DNA of 64,000 nucleotides from Promicromonospora thailandica (GTDB lineage Bacteria; Actinomycetota; Actinomycetes; Actinomycetales; Cellulomonadaceae), in contig NZ_JAMTCS010000004.1 of NCBI RefSeq assembly GCF_024171955.1, positions 186,001 through 250,000 on the forward strand. Direction: 5' to 3'. The translations under genes and the position numbers were made by a program. Positions 9,238-18,015 of the stretch are shown here, in pieces. The notes beneath the pieces were generated by a model. The model had not been told where the DNA came from. It ran no database searches and saw only the letters and a program-made list of their open reading frames with translations. Position 1 is the stretch's first letter; the number at the start of each line of letters is the position of its first letter.

Positions 9238-10794
9238 ATGTCCACCGCCCTCACCGCCCGGCGCCGCGCGGACGAGCTCGACGCGCTGACCTCCCGCACG
9301 GTCGACGTGCTCGTGGTCGGCGGAGGCGTGACGGGCGCGGGCGCGGCGCTCGACGCGGCGGCCCGGGGCCTGTCCGTCGCCCTGGTCGAGGAGCGGGACC
9401 TGGCCTGGGGCACCTCCCGCTGGAGCTCCAAGCTGGCGCACGGCGGCCTGCGCTACCTGGCCACGGGCGACGTCGGCGTCGCGCGGGAGAGCGCCCGCGA
9501 GCGCCACGTACTGATGACGCGCACGGCGCCGCACCTGGTCCGGGCGCTGCCGCAGGTGCTGCCGCGCACGCCCGGGAGCGGCCCGGCCCAGCGGCTGACG
9601 GCGGGCGTCGGTCTCGGGCTGGGCGACCTGCTGCGCCGGGACGCGCGGACGTCGTCGCGGGTGCTGCCCGCTCCGCACCGGGCCCGCCCGGACGAGGTGG
9701 CGCGCCTGTTCCCCGCGGTCGCGCCCGCGCACCGGGCCGGGGCGTGGGTGGCGCACGACGGCCAGCTGGTGGACGATGCGCGCCTCGTCGTCGCGCTCGC
9801 CCGTACCGCGGCCGGTCTGGGCGCGGTCGTGCTCACGCGCACGCGGGCCGTGCGCCTGGCCGCCGACGGCGCGACGCTCCAGGACACGGGCACGGGCGCG
9901 TCCCTGACCGTGCGGGCCCGGGCGGTCGTGAACGCGACGGGCGTGTGGGCGGGCACGGTGGACCCGTCGGTGCGGCTGCGGCCCAGCCGCGGCACGCACG
10001 TCGTGGTGCCCGCGGCGCGCCTGGGCGGCCCGGCGGGCGCGCTCATGGTGCCGGTGCCGGGCTCCCGCGGCTCCCGCTACGTGTTCGCCCTGCCCGTGCA
10101 GCTCGGCCGGGTGATCGTGGGCCTCACCGACGAGGAGGCCCCGGGCCCCGTCCCGGACGTGCCGGAGCCGACGGGCCCGGAGATCGACTTCCTCCTGCGC
10201 ACGGTGTCGGTGGCCCTGGACCGGCCGCTGCTGCCCGACGAGGTCGTGGGCGCCTACGCGGGGCTGCGGCCGCTGGTCGACGTGGCGGGGTCGGGCGGCG
10301 CCGCGTCGCCGGACGTGTCCCGCAAGCACCTGGTGGCGGTGTCCCGCGCGACGGGGGCGGTGAACGTGCTGGGCGGCAAGCTGACCACGTACCGGGCCAT
10401 GGCGCGGGACGCCGTGGACCTCGCGGTGCGGCACGCGGGCCTACGGTCGGGGCCGTGCCGCACGGCGGACCTGCCGCTGGTCGGGGCGCCCGGCCCCGGC
10501 GACGCCCGGCACCTGCCGCCTGGGCTCGCCGCCCGGTACGGGGCGGAGGCCGCCACGGTGCTCGCGTCCGCCACGGTGGCGGGGGCCGCGGACCTCGTCG
10601 GCGGGGGCGCACCCGGTACGGAGCACCTGGACGTGACGCGCGCCGAGGTGGAGTGGGCGGTCACGCACGAGGGCGCGCTCGACGCCGACGACGTGCTGGA
10701 CCGGCGCACCCGCATCGGCCTGGTCCCGGCGGACCGGGAGGCGGTGGCCGACGCCGTGCGGGAGGTCGTGGATCAGGTGCTGGCGCGGCTCTGA
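9238..10794 (+). CDS. glpD: Glycerol-3-phosphate dehydrogenase (FAD, quinone-linked)
   Basis: GlpD oxidises sn-glycerol 3-phosphate to dihydroxyacetone phosphate and passes electrons to the quinone pool. The 518-residue product begins with an FAD-binding VVGGGVTGAGAALDAAARG (about residues 24-42), followed by the very characteristic GTSRWSSKLAHGGLRYL. YAGLRPLV and GGKLTTYRAMA occur near residues 340 and 380, and the C-terminal cap domain is present, so the protein is full length. It sits 30 bases behind the TetR gene and probably shares its transcript. In this context its DHAP product could feed the AGPS-like enzyme across the divergent promoter. The 3' end overlaps the convergent PAP2 gene by 22 bases. 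Confidence 0.93.
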   Translation: MSTALTARRRADELDALTSRTVDVLVVGGGVTGAGAALDAAARGLSVALVEERDLAWGTSRWSSKLAHGGLRYLATGDVGVARESARERHVLMTRTAPHLVRALPQVLPRTPGSGPAQRLTAGVGLGLGDLLRRDARTSSRVLPAPHRARPDEVARLFPAVAPAHRAGAWVAHDGQLVDDARLVVALARTAAGLGAVVLTRTRAVRLAADGATLQDTGTGASLTVRARAVVNATGVWAGTVDPSVRLRPSRGTHVVVPAARLGGPAGALMVPVPGSRGSRYVFALPVQLGRVIVGLTDEEAPGPVPDVPEPTGPEIDFLLRTVSVALDRPLLPDEVVGAYAGLRPLVDVAGSGGAASPDVSRKHLVAVSRATGAVNVLGGKLTTYRAMARDAVDLAVRHAGLRSGPCRTADLPLVGAPGPGDARHLPPGLAARYGAEAATVLASATVAGAADLVGGGAPGTEHLDVTRAEVEWAVTHEGALDADDVLDRRTRIGLVPADREAVADAVREVVDQVLARL

Positions 10795-11507
10795 GGCCGG
10801 CGCGGCCCGGCGCGCAGCACCGACAGCGCCACCATGCAGGCGATGAAGCCCAGCAGCCAGCCGCCGGGGATGTCGCTCAGCCAGTGGTAGTCGAGCCACG
10901 ACATGAGGGCGCCCGCGATCATCACGACGACCCCGACCACCGGGATCATCCGGCGCAGGCGGCTCCGGCTCGGGTACAGGCCGGCCTGCGAGAACAGCAG
11001 GCAGAGGATGAAGAAGCCGGTGAAGAACGTGTTGGCGGCGTGGCCCGAGGGGAAGGCCTGGCCGCCCGCGTGCAGCACGTCCATGTTGTGGTGCGGGCCG
11101 GTGCGCCCGAGGCCGAACTTGGTGCCGTAGCCGATGGACGCGATGGTGGCCAGGCCCGCGAGCACGGCCATCATCGGCCGGCGCGTGGCGATGTTCCAGA
11201 ACGAGCCGGGCCCGCCCTGCTTGCGCGCCACGTACCAGGCGGTGCCGCCCACCATGGGGATCGTGAACAGGCGCTCGCCCGTGACGCTGGCCATGACGTC
11301 GAGGAAGATCTTGGCCCAGCCCATGGGGTGGTGCGCGTCGACGTAGTAGTGGAATTGCCAGTCCCACGCGATGAACGGCCCGCGGACCACGACCTGCCAG
11401 ATGCAGACGGCGAACACGAGGGCGCCGACGACGGCGGCCACCACGGAGCTGCGCCACGTCGGACGGGTCGGCGGGTCGAGCAGAGTCCCCGCGGACTGTG
11501 ACTCCAC
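10773..11507 (-). CDS. PAP2-superfamily membrane protein with altered catalytic motifs
   Basis: The 244-residue protein has about six hydrophobic helices and the central PAP2 motif PSGH (in AFPSGHAANTFF). The C-terminal motif reads MSWLDYHWLSDIPGG, so the catalytic His and Asp are present, but the conserved Arg six residues before the His is Met. In the first motif, KFGLGRTGP, the usual second Arg before Pro is Gly. PAP2 enzymes dephosphorylate phosphatidic acid or undecaprenyl pyrophosphate at the membrane surface; with both phosphate-gripping arginines changed, activity is uncertain. Start is GTG 11507 after a GGGGTGG run. It converges with glpD. Confidence 0.85.
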   Translation of the reverse strand: MESQSAGTLLDPPTRPTWRSSVVAAVVGALVFAVCIWQVVVRGPFIAWDWQFHYYVDAHHPMGWAKIFLDVMASVTGERLFTIPMVGGTAWYVARKQGGPGSFWNIATRRPMMAVLAGLATIASIGYGTKFGLGRTGPHHNMDVLHAGGQAFPSGHAANTFFTGFFILCLLFSQAGLYPSRSRLRRMIPVVGVVVMIAGALMSWLDYHWLSDIPGGWLLGFIACMVALSVLRAGPRRPQSRAST

Positions 11508-11648
11508 TCGTGTACCACCCCTGCCCTCTGGTTGCGCCGTCGAGCCGATCCTACGGGCCCCGGGGTGAATGTTCGGTGCCGGACGCGTGTCGTCCGGACG
11601 TCGCCGGCATGAGATGTTTCACTCCCTCACCCGGACCGCCCACCCCGC

Positions 11649-12728
11649 CTACGGGACAGACCGTACCGGGGGTGGGGCGGTGCTCGCACGGACCCGCAGC
11701 TCGACCGGCACGACCTCGTGCAGGTCGGCGCCGTCCGGGGGCTCCGCCTCGGCCGCCGTCGTCTCGGCCAGGCGCACCTCGTCGGTGCCCGTGCGGCGAC
11801 CGTCCCGCACCTGGCGCAGCAGGCGGGCGACCAGGCGGCGGCCGATCTCGTCGAAGTCCTGCGCCACGGTGGTCAGCGGCGGCCAGAGGTGCTCGGCCAG
11901 CAGTATGTCGTCGAACCCGACCACGGAGACCTCGCCCGGCACGGAGCGGCCGGCCTCGTGCAGCGCGCGCAGCACCCCGGCGGCCATCTCGTCGTTGGCG
12001 CAGAACACCGCCGTCACCTCGGGGTCGGCGGCGAGACGCCGTCCGGCCGCGTAGCCCGAGCCGGCGGTCCAGTCCCCCACCTCGGCGGGCGGCACGACGG
12101 CGCCGGCCGCGTCGAGCGTGGCCCGCCACGCCTCGGCGCGCACCTGCGCGGGTGCCGAGCCCGCGGGCCCGGCGACGTGGTGCACGGTGCGGTGCCCGAG
12201 GTCCAGGAGGTGCCGGGTCGCTTGGCGGGCGCCGTCGGCCTGGTCGGCGCCGACGGCGGGGTGGTGGCCCACGAACCGCGAGTCGGACACCACGACCGGC
12301 ATGCGGGGCGGGAGCGCGAGCGTGTCCGGCGTGGCGGTCTCGGCGCGCACGATGACCAGCCCGTCGATGGCCTGGTGGGACAGCCGGGTCGCGGCGGCGG
12401 CCATGTCCTGCGACGACGGGCTCTCGACATCGACCAGCGTCACGGTGTACCCCTCGTGACGTGCCGCTTCGACCACCGCCTCGACCGTCCGGGACTCCCC
12501 CGTGCGGGCGAGCCGGTGGGCGATCATGCCGATCGTCCGGAAGCTCCCGTACCGCAGCGCGCGCGCCGCGGTGTTGGGGGCGTAGCCGAGCTGCGCCATC
12601 GCGGCCAGCACCCGGTCCCGGGTCGCCGGGCGCACGTTGTCCAGGCCCATCGACACGCGGGAGACGGTCTGGGTCGAGACCCCGGCGAGCTCCGCGACGT
12701 CGGCCAGGGACGGACCTCTGCCCTCCAC
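11649..12728 (-). CDS. LacI-family transcriptional repressor
   Basis: The 359-residue regulator has an N-terminal DNA-binding domain (LADVAELAGVSTQTVSRV, about residues 8-25, then a hinge helix ending NTAARALR) and a periplasmic-binding-protein-like sugar-sensing domain with VVGFDDILLAEHLWPPLTTV. The start is GTG 12728, eight bases after GAGGAGG; a longer reading from 12776 has no ribosome-binding site. It is divergent from the two permeases, binding protein and beta-galactosidase, and an exact palindrome lies in the shared gap. It most likely represses this operon until a galactoside-type sugar is present. Confidence 0.92.
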   Translation of the reverse strand: MEGRGPSLADVAELAGVSTQTVSRVSMGLDNVRPATRDRVLAAMAQLGYAPNTAARALRYGSFRTIGMIAHRLARTGESRTVEAVVEAARHEGYTVTLVDVESPSSQDMAAAATRLSHQAIDGLVIVRAETATPDTLALPPRMPVVVSDSRFVGHHPAVGADQADGARQATRHLLDLGHRTVHHVAGPAGSAPAQVRAEAWRATLDAAGAVVPPAEVGDWTAGSGYAAGRRLAADPEVTAVFCANDEMAAGVLRALHEAGRSVPGEVSVVGFDDILLAEHLWPPLTTVAQDFDEIGRRLVARLLRQVRDGRRTGTDEVRLAETTAAEAEPPDGADLHEVVPVELRVRASTAPPPVRSVP

Positions 12729-12812
12729 GGCACCCACCTCCTCGTGATGCGTCTCGTCCCGGCGCGCGCTTGACACCCGGGAGACTCACGAGCACCCTAG
12801 TCCGCGTCACCA

Positions 12813-12826
12813 TGTTGACGTCAACA
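12813..12826. promoter_or_regulatory. LacI-type operator palindrome
   Basis: TGTTGACGTCAACA is a perfect 14-base palindrome with the central CG step typical of LacI/GalR operators. It lies 84 bases before the lacI-type start and 40 bases before the first permease gene, where it could block both promoters. Confidence 0.75.
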
Positions 12827-12866
12827 CGACGACCTGGTGACCCCACTCGTGAAGGAGCGACTTCCT

Positions 12867-13784
12867 GTGACCACGCTCGCATCGCCACCGGCCGTGCCCA
12901 AGACCGCGAGACGGATGCGACGCCGCAGCCGCTGGACCGGATGGGGGTTCGTCGGGCCGTTCATGGCCGTCTTCGCCCTGGTCTTCCTGGCGCCGATCGC
13001 CTACTCGCTCTGGCTGAGCCTGTTCCAGACGCAGCTCGTGGGCGGCACGTCGTTCGTCGGGCTCGACAACTACGCCCGGGCGCTGAGCGACCCGCAGTTC
13101 TGGGCCGGCGTCGGCCGCGTGACGCTGTTCCTGCTGGTGCAGGTGCCGGTGATGCTCGGCATCTCCCTGCTGGTCGCGCTCGCGCTCGACAGCGGCCGGC
13201 TGTACGGGCGTGACTTCTTCCGCCTCACGATCTTCCTGCCCTACGCCGTGCCCGGCGTGGTCGCGGCGCTGATGTGGGGCTTCATGTACGGCGAGCGGTT
13301 CGGCCTGGTCGGCAACTTCAACGACCTGCTCGGCACGAACATCCCGGACCCGCTGGCCTCCACGCTGGTGCTCCCCGCGATCGGCAACATCGTGACCTGG
13401 GAGTTCGTGGGCTACAACATGCTGATCTTCTACTCGGCGCTGCGCGTGGTGCCCACGTCGCTCTACGAGGCGGCGGAGATCGACGGCGCGGGGCCGTGGC
13501 GGGTGATCTCGGCGATCAAGCTGCCCGCGATCCGCGGCGCGCTGGTGATCGCGACGATCTTCTCGATCATCGGCTCGTTCCAGCTCTTCAACGAGCCGAG
13601 CATCCTGCAGCCGCTGTCGCCCAACTACATCTCGACGCACTACACCCCGAACCTGTACGCCTACTCGCTGTCGTTCTCCGGCCAGCAGTACAACTACTCG
13701 GCCACGGTGGCGATCATCATGGGCGTGCTCACGATGCTCGTGGCCTACGTGGTCCAGCTGCGCGGCATGCGCAAGGAGGCCTGA
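12867..13784 (+). CDS. Carbohydrate ABC transporter permease (MalF type)
   Basis: The 305-residue inner-membrane subunit has six predicted helices and the cytoplasmic coupling motif EAAEIDGAGPWRVISAIKLP (about residues 202-221), which docks on the ATPase. The start is GTG 12867, nine bases after GAAGGAG; the frame is open ten codons further upstream without a better site. It is the first gene of a permease-permease-binding protein-GH35 operon, with 3 bases to the next gene. No ATP-binding subunit is encoded here, so a shared ATPase of the MsiK type is implied. Confidence 0.93.
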   Translation: MTTLASPPAVPKTARRMRRRSRWTGWGFVGPFMAVFALVFLAPIAYSLWLSLFQTQLVGGTSFVGLDNYARALSDPQFWAGVGRVTLFLLVQVPVMLGISLLVALALDSGRLYGRDFFRLTIFLPYAVPGVVAALMWGFMYGERFGLVGNFNDLLGTNIPDPLASTLVLPAIGNIVTWEFVGYNMLIFYSALRVVPTSLYEAAEIDGAGPWRVISAIKLPAIRGALVIATIFSIIGSFQLFNEPSILQPLSPNYISTHYTPNLYAYSLSFSGQQYNYSATVAIIMGVLTMLVAYVVQLRGMRKEA

Positions 13785-13787
13785 GCC

Positions 13788-14714
13788 ATGAGCAACGTCC
13801 TGATGACCGCGCCCACCGTCCGGGCGCGCAGCTCCCGGCCCCGCCTGCGGGTGCGCCGCACCTCGCACGCCCGCCCCACGCGCAGCGTGCTGCTCACGGT
13901 GCTCACCGCCCTGATCGGGGTCTACGCCCTGATCCCGCTGGTGTGGCTGCTGATCAACGCCACCAAGACGCAGCCCGACCTGTTCAGCTCCTTCGGGCTG
14001 TGGTTCAGCGGCGACTTCGCCCTGTGGGACAACATCGTCGGCGTCCTGACCTACGACGGCGGCGTGTTCGGCCGCTGGTTCCTCAACACCCTGCTGTACG
14101 TGGTGCTGGGCGCGGGCGGCGCCACCCTGCTCGCCCTGCTCGGCGGCTACGGCCTGGCGAAGTTCGACTTCCCCGGCAAGCGCGCCGTGTTCGCCGTCGT
14201 GATCGGCGCCGTGGCCGTGCCGGGCACGGCGCTGGCCGTGCCCACGTTCCTCATGTTCGCGAACATGGGCCTGACGAACACGCCCTGGTCGGTGATCATC
14301 CCGTCGCTCATCTCGCCGTTCGGGCTCTACCTGATGTGGACGTTCGCCACCGACGCCGTGCCGGACGAGATCATCGAGGCCGCGCGGATCGACGGCGCCG
14401 GCGAGGCCCGCACCTTCTTCCAGGTGTGCCTGCCGATGATGGCGCCCGGCATCGTCACGGTGCTGCTGTTCACCGTGGTGGCCACGTGGAACAACTACTT
14501 CCTGCCGCTGATCATGCTGCGCGACCCGGACTGGTACCCGCTGACGCTGGGCCTGAACGCCTGGAACGCGCAGGCGACCACGGCCGGCGGGGAGGCGATC
14601 TTCAACCTCGTGATCGCCGGCTCCCTCCTGACCATCCTGCCGCTCGTCGTGGCGTTCCTGCTGCTGCAGCGCTACTGGCAGTCGGGCCTGGCCGCGGGCA
14701 GCGTCAAGGAATGA
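13788..14714 (+). CDS. Carbohydrate ABC transporter permease (MalG type)
   Basis: The second permease (308 residues) has six helices and the coupling motif EAARIDGAGEARTFFQVCLP. An arginine-rich N-terminal tail of about 30 residues precedes the first helix. It follows the first permease after three bases and is followed 46 bases later by the lipoprotein binding protein, so the three form one transporter. Family membership is clear; the transported sugar is inferred from the linked GH35 gene to be a beta-galactoside or galactose-containing oligosaccharide. Confidence 0.93.
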   Translation: MSNVLMTAPTVRARSSRPRLRVRRTSHARPTRSVLLTVLTALIGVYALIPLVWLLINATKTQPDLFSSFGLWFSGDFALWDNIVGVLTYDGGVFGRWFLNTLLYVVLGAGGATLLALLGGYGLAKFDFPGKRAVFAVVIGAVAVPGTALAVPTFLMFANMGLTNTPWSVIIPSLISPFGLYLMWTFATDAVPDEIIEAARIDGAGEARTFFQVCLPMMAPGIVTVLLFTVVATWNNYFLPLIMLRDPDWYPLTLGLNAWNAQATTAGGEAIFNLVIAGSLLTILPLVVAFLLLQRYWQSGLAAGSVKE

Positions 14715-14760
14715 CCTTCACCCCTTCCCCAGATCTGACGATGAAGTGAGAGGAACCACC

Positions 14761-16101
14761 ATGACCATCCGCCACCACCGCGCCGTCGGCGCGGTCGCCG
14801 CGGCAGGCGCCCTGGCGCTCGCCCTGACCGCGTGCGGGTCCGGGTCCGACGGTCCCAGCGCCGCCGAGGACGTCACCCCCGAGGACGTCGCCGCGGCCCT
14901 CGAGGAGGGCGGCGACCTGCTCGTGTGGGCCTGGGAGCCCACGCTGGACAAGGTCGTCGAGGAGTTCGAGGCCGAGTACCCGAACGTGGACGTCGAGCTG
15001 GCGAACGTCGGCACCGGCAACGACCACTACGTGGCCCTCCAGAACGCGATCGGCGCCGGGTCGGGCGTGCCCGACGTGGCCCAGATGGAGTACTACGCCC
15101 TGCCGCAGTTCTCGATCGCCGGGTCGCTGGCCGACCTTGCGCCGTTCGGCGCGTCCGAGCTCGACGGCACCTACTCGCCCGGTACCTGGAACGCGGTGAC
15201 CGACGGCGACGCCGTCTACGGCCTGCCGATGGACTCCGGCCCCATGGCGCTGTTCTACAACGCGAAGACGTTCGAGGAGGCCGGCGTCGAGGTGCCCGCC
15301 ACCTGGGACGAGTTCGTCGAGGCCGCGCGCGCCATCCACGAGCACGACCCGAACACGTACATCACGGCCGACAACGGCGACGCGGGCTTCGCGACCTCGA
15401 TGATCTGGCAGGCCGGCGGTCACCCGTTCGAGGTGGACGGCACCGACGTGACCGTGAACCTGGCCGACGAGGGCTCCACGAAGTTCGCCGAGACCTGGCA
15501 GCAGCTCATCGACGAGGGCCTGCTCGCGGACGTCCCGGGCTGGTCGGACGAGTGGTTCCAGGGCCTCGGCAGCGGCGAGATCGCGGCGCTCGTGACGGGC
15601 GCGTGGATGCCGGCCAACCTCGAGTCGGGTGCGGCACCGGCCGCGGGCGACTGGCGCGTGGCCCCCATGCCGCAGTGGACCGCGGGCGCGAACGAGACGG
15701 CCGAGAACGGCGGCTCGTCGCTCGCGATCACGGAGGCGAGCGAGAAGAAGGCGCTGGCCTACGGCTTCCTCGAGTACGCGAACGCCGGCGACGGGGTCGC
15801 GACCCGCCTGGAGGGCGGCAACTTCCCCGCCACGCTGGCCGACCTGACCGACGAGGAGTTCCTCGCGGAGGAGCCCGAGTACTTCGGCGGGCAGAAGATC
15901 AACGAGGTGCTCTCGGCGTCGGCCACCGGCGTCGTCGAGGGCTGGCAGTACCTGCCCTACCAGGTCTACGCCAACAGCGTCTTCCCCGACACCGTGGGCC
16001 AGGCCTACACGGGCTCGACGCCGCTGACCGACGCCCTGGGCGCCTGGCAGGAGTCGATCGTCAGCTACGGCGACGAGCAGGGCTTCACCGTCAGCGAGTG
16101 A
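14761..16101 (+). CDS. Extracellular sugar-binding lipoprotein
   Basis: The 446-residue product is a solute-binding protein of the carbohydrate uptake family. It has a lipoprotein signal peptide with lipobox LTAC, so it is anchored outside the membrane after cleavage before Cys25. The mature part contains features of the sugar-binding fold (YGLPMDSGPMALFYNAKTFE, then VTGAWMPANL). The start is ATG 14761 with GAGG seven bases upstream; the reading from 14746 would lengthen the signal without a site. A strong hairpin after the gene may protect its mRNA so that it is made in excess over the rest of the operon. Confidence 0.93.
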   Translation: MTIRHHRAVGAVAAAGALALALTACGSGSDGPSAAEDVTPEDVAAALEEGGDLLVWAWEPTLDKVVEEFEAEYPNVDVELANVGTGNDHYVALQNAIGAGSGVPDVAQMEYYALPQFSIAGSLADLAPFGASELDGTYSPGTWNAVTDGDAVYGLPMDSGPMALFYNAKTFEEAGVEVPATWDEFVEAARAIHEHDPNTYITADNGDAGFATSMIWQAGGHPFEVDGTDVTVNLADEGSTKFAETWQQLIDEGLLADVPGWSDEWFQGLGSGEIAALVTGAWMPANLESGAAPAAGDWRVAPMPQWTAGANETAENGGSSLAITEASEKKALAYGFLEYANAGDGVATRLEGGNFPATLADLTDEEFLAEEPEYFGGQKINEVLSASATGVVEGWQYLPYQVYANSVFPDTVGQAYTGSTPLTDALGAWQESIVSYGDEQGFTVSE

Positions 16102-16119
16102 CCCCACCGCACCACCGGT

Positions 16120-16152
16120 GACGACGGCGGGGGCCGCACCCCCGCCGTCGTC
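16120..16152 (+). terminator. 14-bp stem hairpin between binding protein and beta-galactosidase
   Basis: GACGACGGCGGGGG (16120-16133) pairs perfectly with 16139-16152 around a five-base loop. No U-run follows, so it is more likely a partial terminator or an mRNA-stabilising hairpin that raises the binding protein over the downstream hydrolase than a full stop. Confidence 0.65.
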
Positions 16153-16195
16153 CGTGTCACCACTTCGTGCCGCACAGAACTTCGAGGAACCCCAC

Positions 16196-17995
16196 ATGGC
16201 CACGTTCGAGATCGGGCCCGAGCACTTCCTGCTCGACGGCGAGCCGACCCAGGTCGTCAGCGGTGCGCTGCACTACTTCCGCGTGCACCCCGACCAGTGG
16301 GCGGACCGCATCCGCAAGGCCCGGCTGATGGGCCTGAACACCATCGAGACGTACGTGCCGTGGAACTTCCACGCGCCCGAGCCCGGCGTCTTCCACCTCG
16401 ACGGACGGCGCGACCTGGCCCGGTTCCTCGACCTGGTGGCGGCCGAGGGCCTGCACGCGATCGTGCGTCCCGGCCCGTACATCTGCGCGGAGTGGGACGG
16501 CGGCGGCCTGCCGGCGTGGCTGCTCGCCGACCGGTCCGTGGGCGTGCGCCGCCACGAGCCGCGGTTCCTGGACGCGATCGGCACCTACTACGCGAACCTG
16601 CTGCCGCTCGTGGCCGAGCGCCAGGTGACCCGCGGAGGCCCGGTGCTCATGGTGCAGGTCGAGAACGAGTACGGCGCCTACGGGGACGACCCCCTGCCCG
16701 AGCGGCAGAAGTACCTGCGCGCGCTCGTGGACCTGGTGCGCGCCCAGGACATCGACGTGCCGCTGTTCACCTGCGACCAGGCGAACGACGAGATGCTGGC
16801 CCGCGGCGGCCTGCCGGAGCTGCACCGGACGGCGACGTTCGGCTCGCGCACCACCGAGCGGATCGAGGTGCTGCGCCGGCACCAGCCCACGGGCCCGCTC
16901 ATGTGCATGGAGTTCTGGGACGGCTGGTTCGACTCGTGGGGCCTGGAGCACCACCTGGCGCCCGCCGAGGCCAACGCCGCCGACCTGGACGACCTGCTCG
17001 CGGCGGGCGGCTCGGTCAACCTCTACATGTTCCACGGCGGCACCAACTTCGGCCTCACCAACGGCGCGAACGACAAGGGCATCTACCGGCCCATCGCGAC
17101 GTCGTACGACTACGACGCGCCCCTGGCCGAGGACGGGTCGGCCACCGAGAAGTTCTGGGCGCTGCGCGACGTGATCGCGCGGCACCTGCCCGTGCCGGAC
17201 GCCGGGGAGCTCGCCGGTGGTCCGGCCGCCGCCCCGAAGCTCGACGTCGACCTGACGGCCCGGGTGCCCCTGGCCGACGCGCTGCCGAGCCTGCTGCGGG
17301 AGGACCTGCGCACGTTCACCGCGACGCCGAGCACCGACGACCTGGCCCTGTGGTCGGGCTTCGCCGTCTACCGCACGCGGATCGAGGCCGACGACCTCGT
17401 GCTGTCGGTGGGCGAGGTGCGCGACCGCGCCGTCGTCCTGGTCGACGACGAGCAGGTGGGTGTGCTCGACCGCGGCTCGCACACGTTCGCCGTCGCGCTC
17501 CCGGCGCGGGCCGGCGACCTGACGCTGCTCGTGGAGGACCAGGGCCGCGTGAACTACGGTCCGCGGATCGGCGAGACCAAGGGCCTGATCGGTCCGGTGC
17601 GCACCGCGAGCCGCCGGCTGAACACCTGGGACGCCGGCGCGCTGCGCGTCGAGGAGGCGCCCGAGCTGCTGCGCGCCGCGCTGGACGCGCCCGGCCGGGC
17701 GCTGCCCGCGGGCGGCGCCGCGCCGGGCGGGGCGGGGCTGTACAGGGGCACGTTCGACACCGCGGGCGGCACCGACCACTTCCTGCGCCTCGACGGCTGG
17801 ACCAAGGGCCTGGCCTGGGTCAACGGCGAGCTGCTGGGCCGGTACTGGAGCCTCGGACCGACGCACACCCTGTACGTGCCGGGCCCGCTCCTGCGCGACG
17901 CGGGCAACGAGCTGGTGCTCCTGGAGCTGCACGGCACGGGGGCGACGCGCGCGTCGTTCGTCGCGGGACCGGACCTGGGCGTCACGGAGCAGTAG
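16196..17995 (+). CDS. Glycoside hydrolase family 35 beta-galactosidase
   Basis: This 599-residue enzyme should release terminal beta-galactose. Its TIM barrel starts with the GH35 signature SGALHYFRVHPDQWADRIRK. The acid/base is Glu158 in QVENEYG and the nucleophile is Glu239 in MCMEFWDGWFDSWG; FHGGTNFGLTNGA follows. Two beta-sandwich domains occupy about residues 380-590. There is no signal peptide, so it acts in the cytoplasm on imported sugar. The start ATG 16196 has GAGG eight bases upstream; the frame is open for 26 further codons but these overlap the hairpin. It is the last gene of the LacI-controlled operon and converges with hutI. Confidence 0.94.
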   Translation: MATFEIGPEHFLLDGEPTQVVSGALHYFRVHPDQWADRIRKARLMGLNTIETYVPWNFHAPEPGVFHLDGRRDLARFLDLVAAEGLHAIVRPGPYICAEWDGGGLPAWLLADRSVGVRRHEPRFLDAIGTYYANLLPLVAERQVTRGGPVLMVQVENEYGAYGDDPLPERQKYLRALVDLVRAQDIDVPLFTCDQANDEMLARGGLPELHRTATFGSRTTERIEVLRRHQPTGPLMCMEFWDGWFDSWGLEHHLAPAEANAADLDDLLAAGGSVNLYMFHGGTNFGLTNGANDKGIYRPIATSYDYDAPLAEDGSATEKFWALRDVIARHLPVPDAGELAGGPAAAPKLDVDLTARVPLADALPSLLREDLRTFTATPSTDDLALWSGFAVYRTRIEADDLVLSVGEVRDRAVVLVDDEQVGVLDRGSHTFAVALPARAGDLTLLVEDQGRVNYGPRIGETKGLIGPVRTASRRLNTWDAGALRVEEAPELLRAALDAPGRALPAGGAAPGGAGLYRGTFDTAGGTDHFLRLDGWTKGLAWVNGELLGRYWSLGPTHTLYVPGPLLRDAGNELVLLELHGTGATRASFVAGPDLGVTEQ

Positions 17996-18015
17996 CGGGC
18001 GGCCCGCACCAGACC

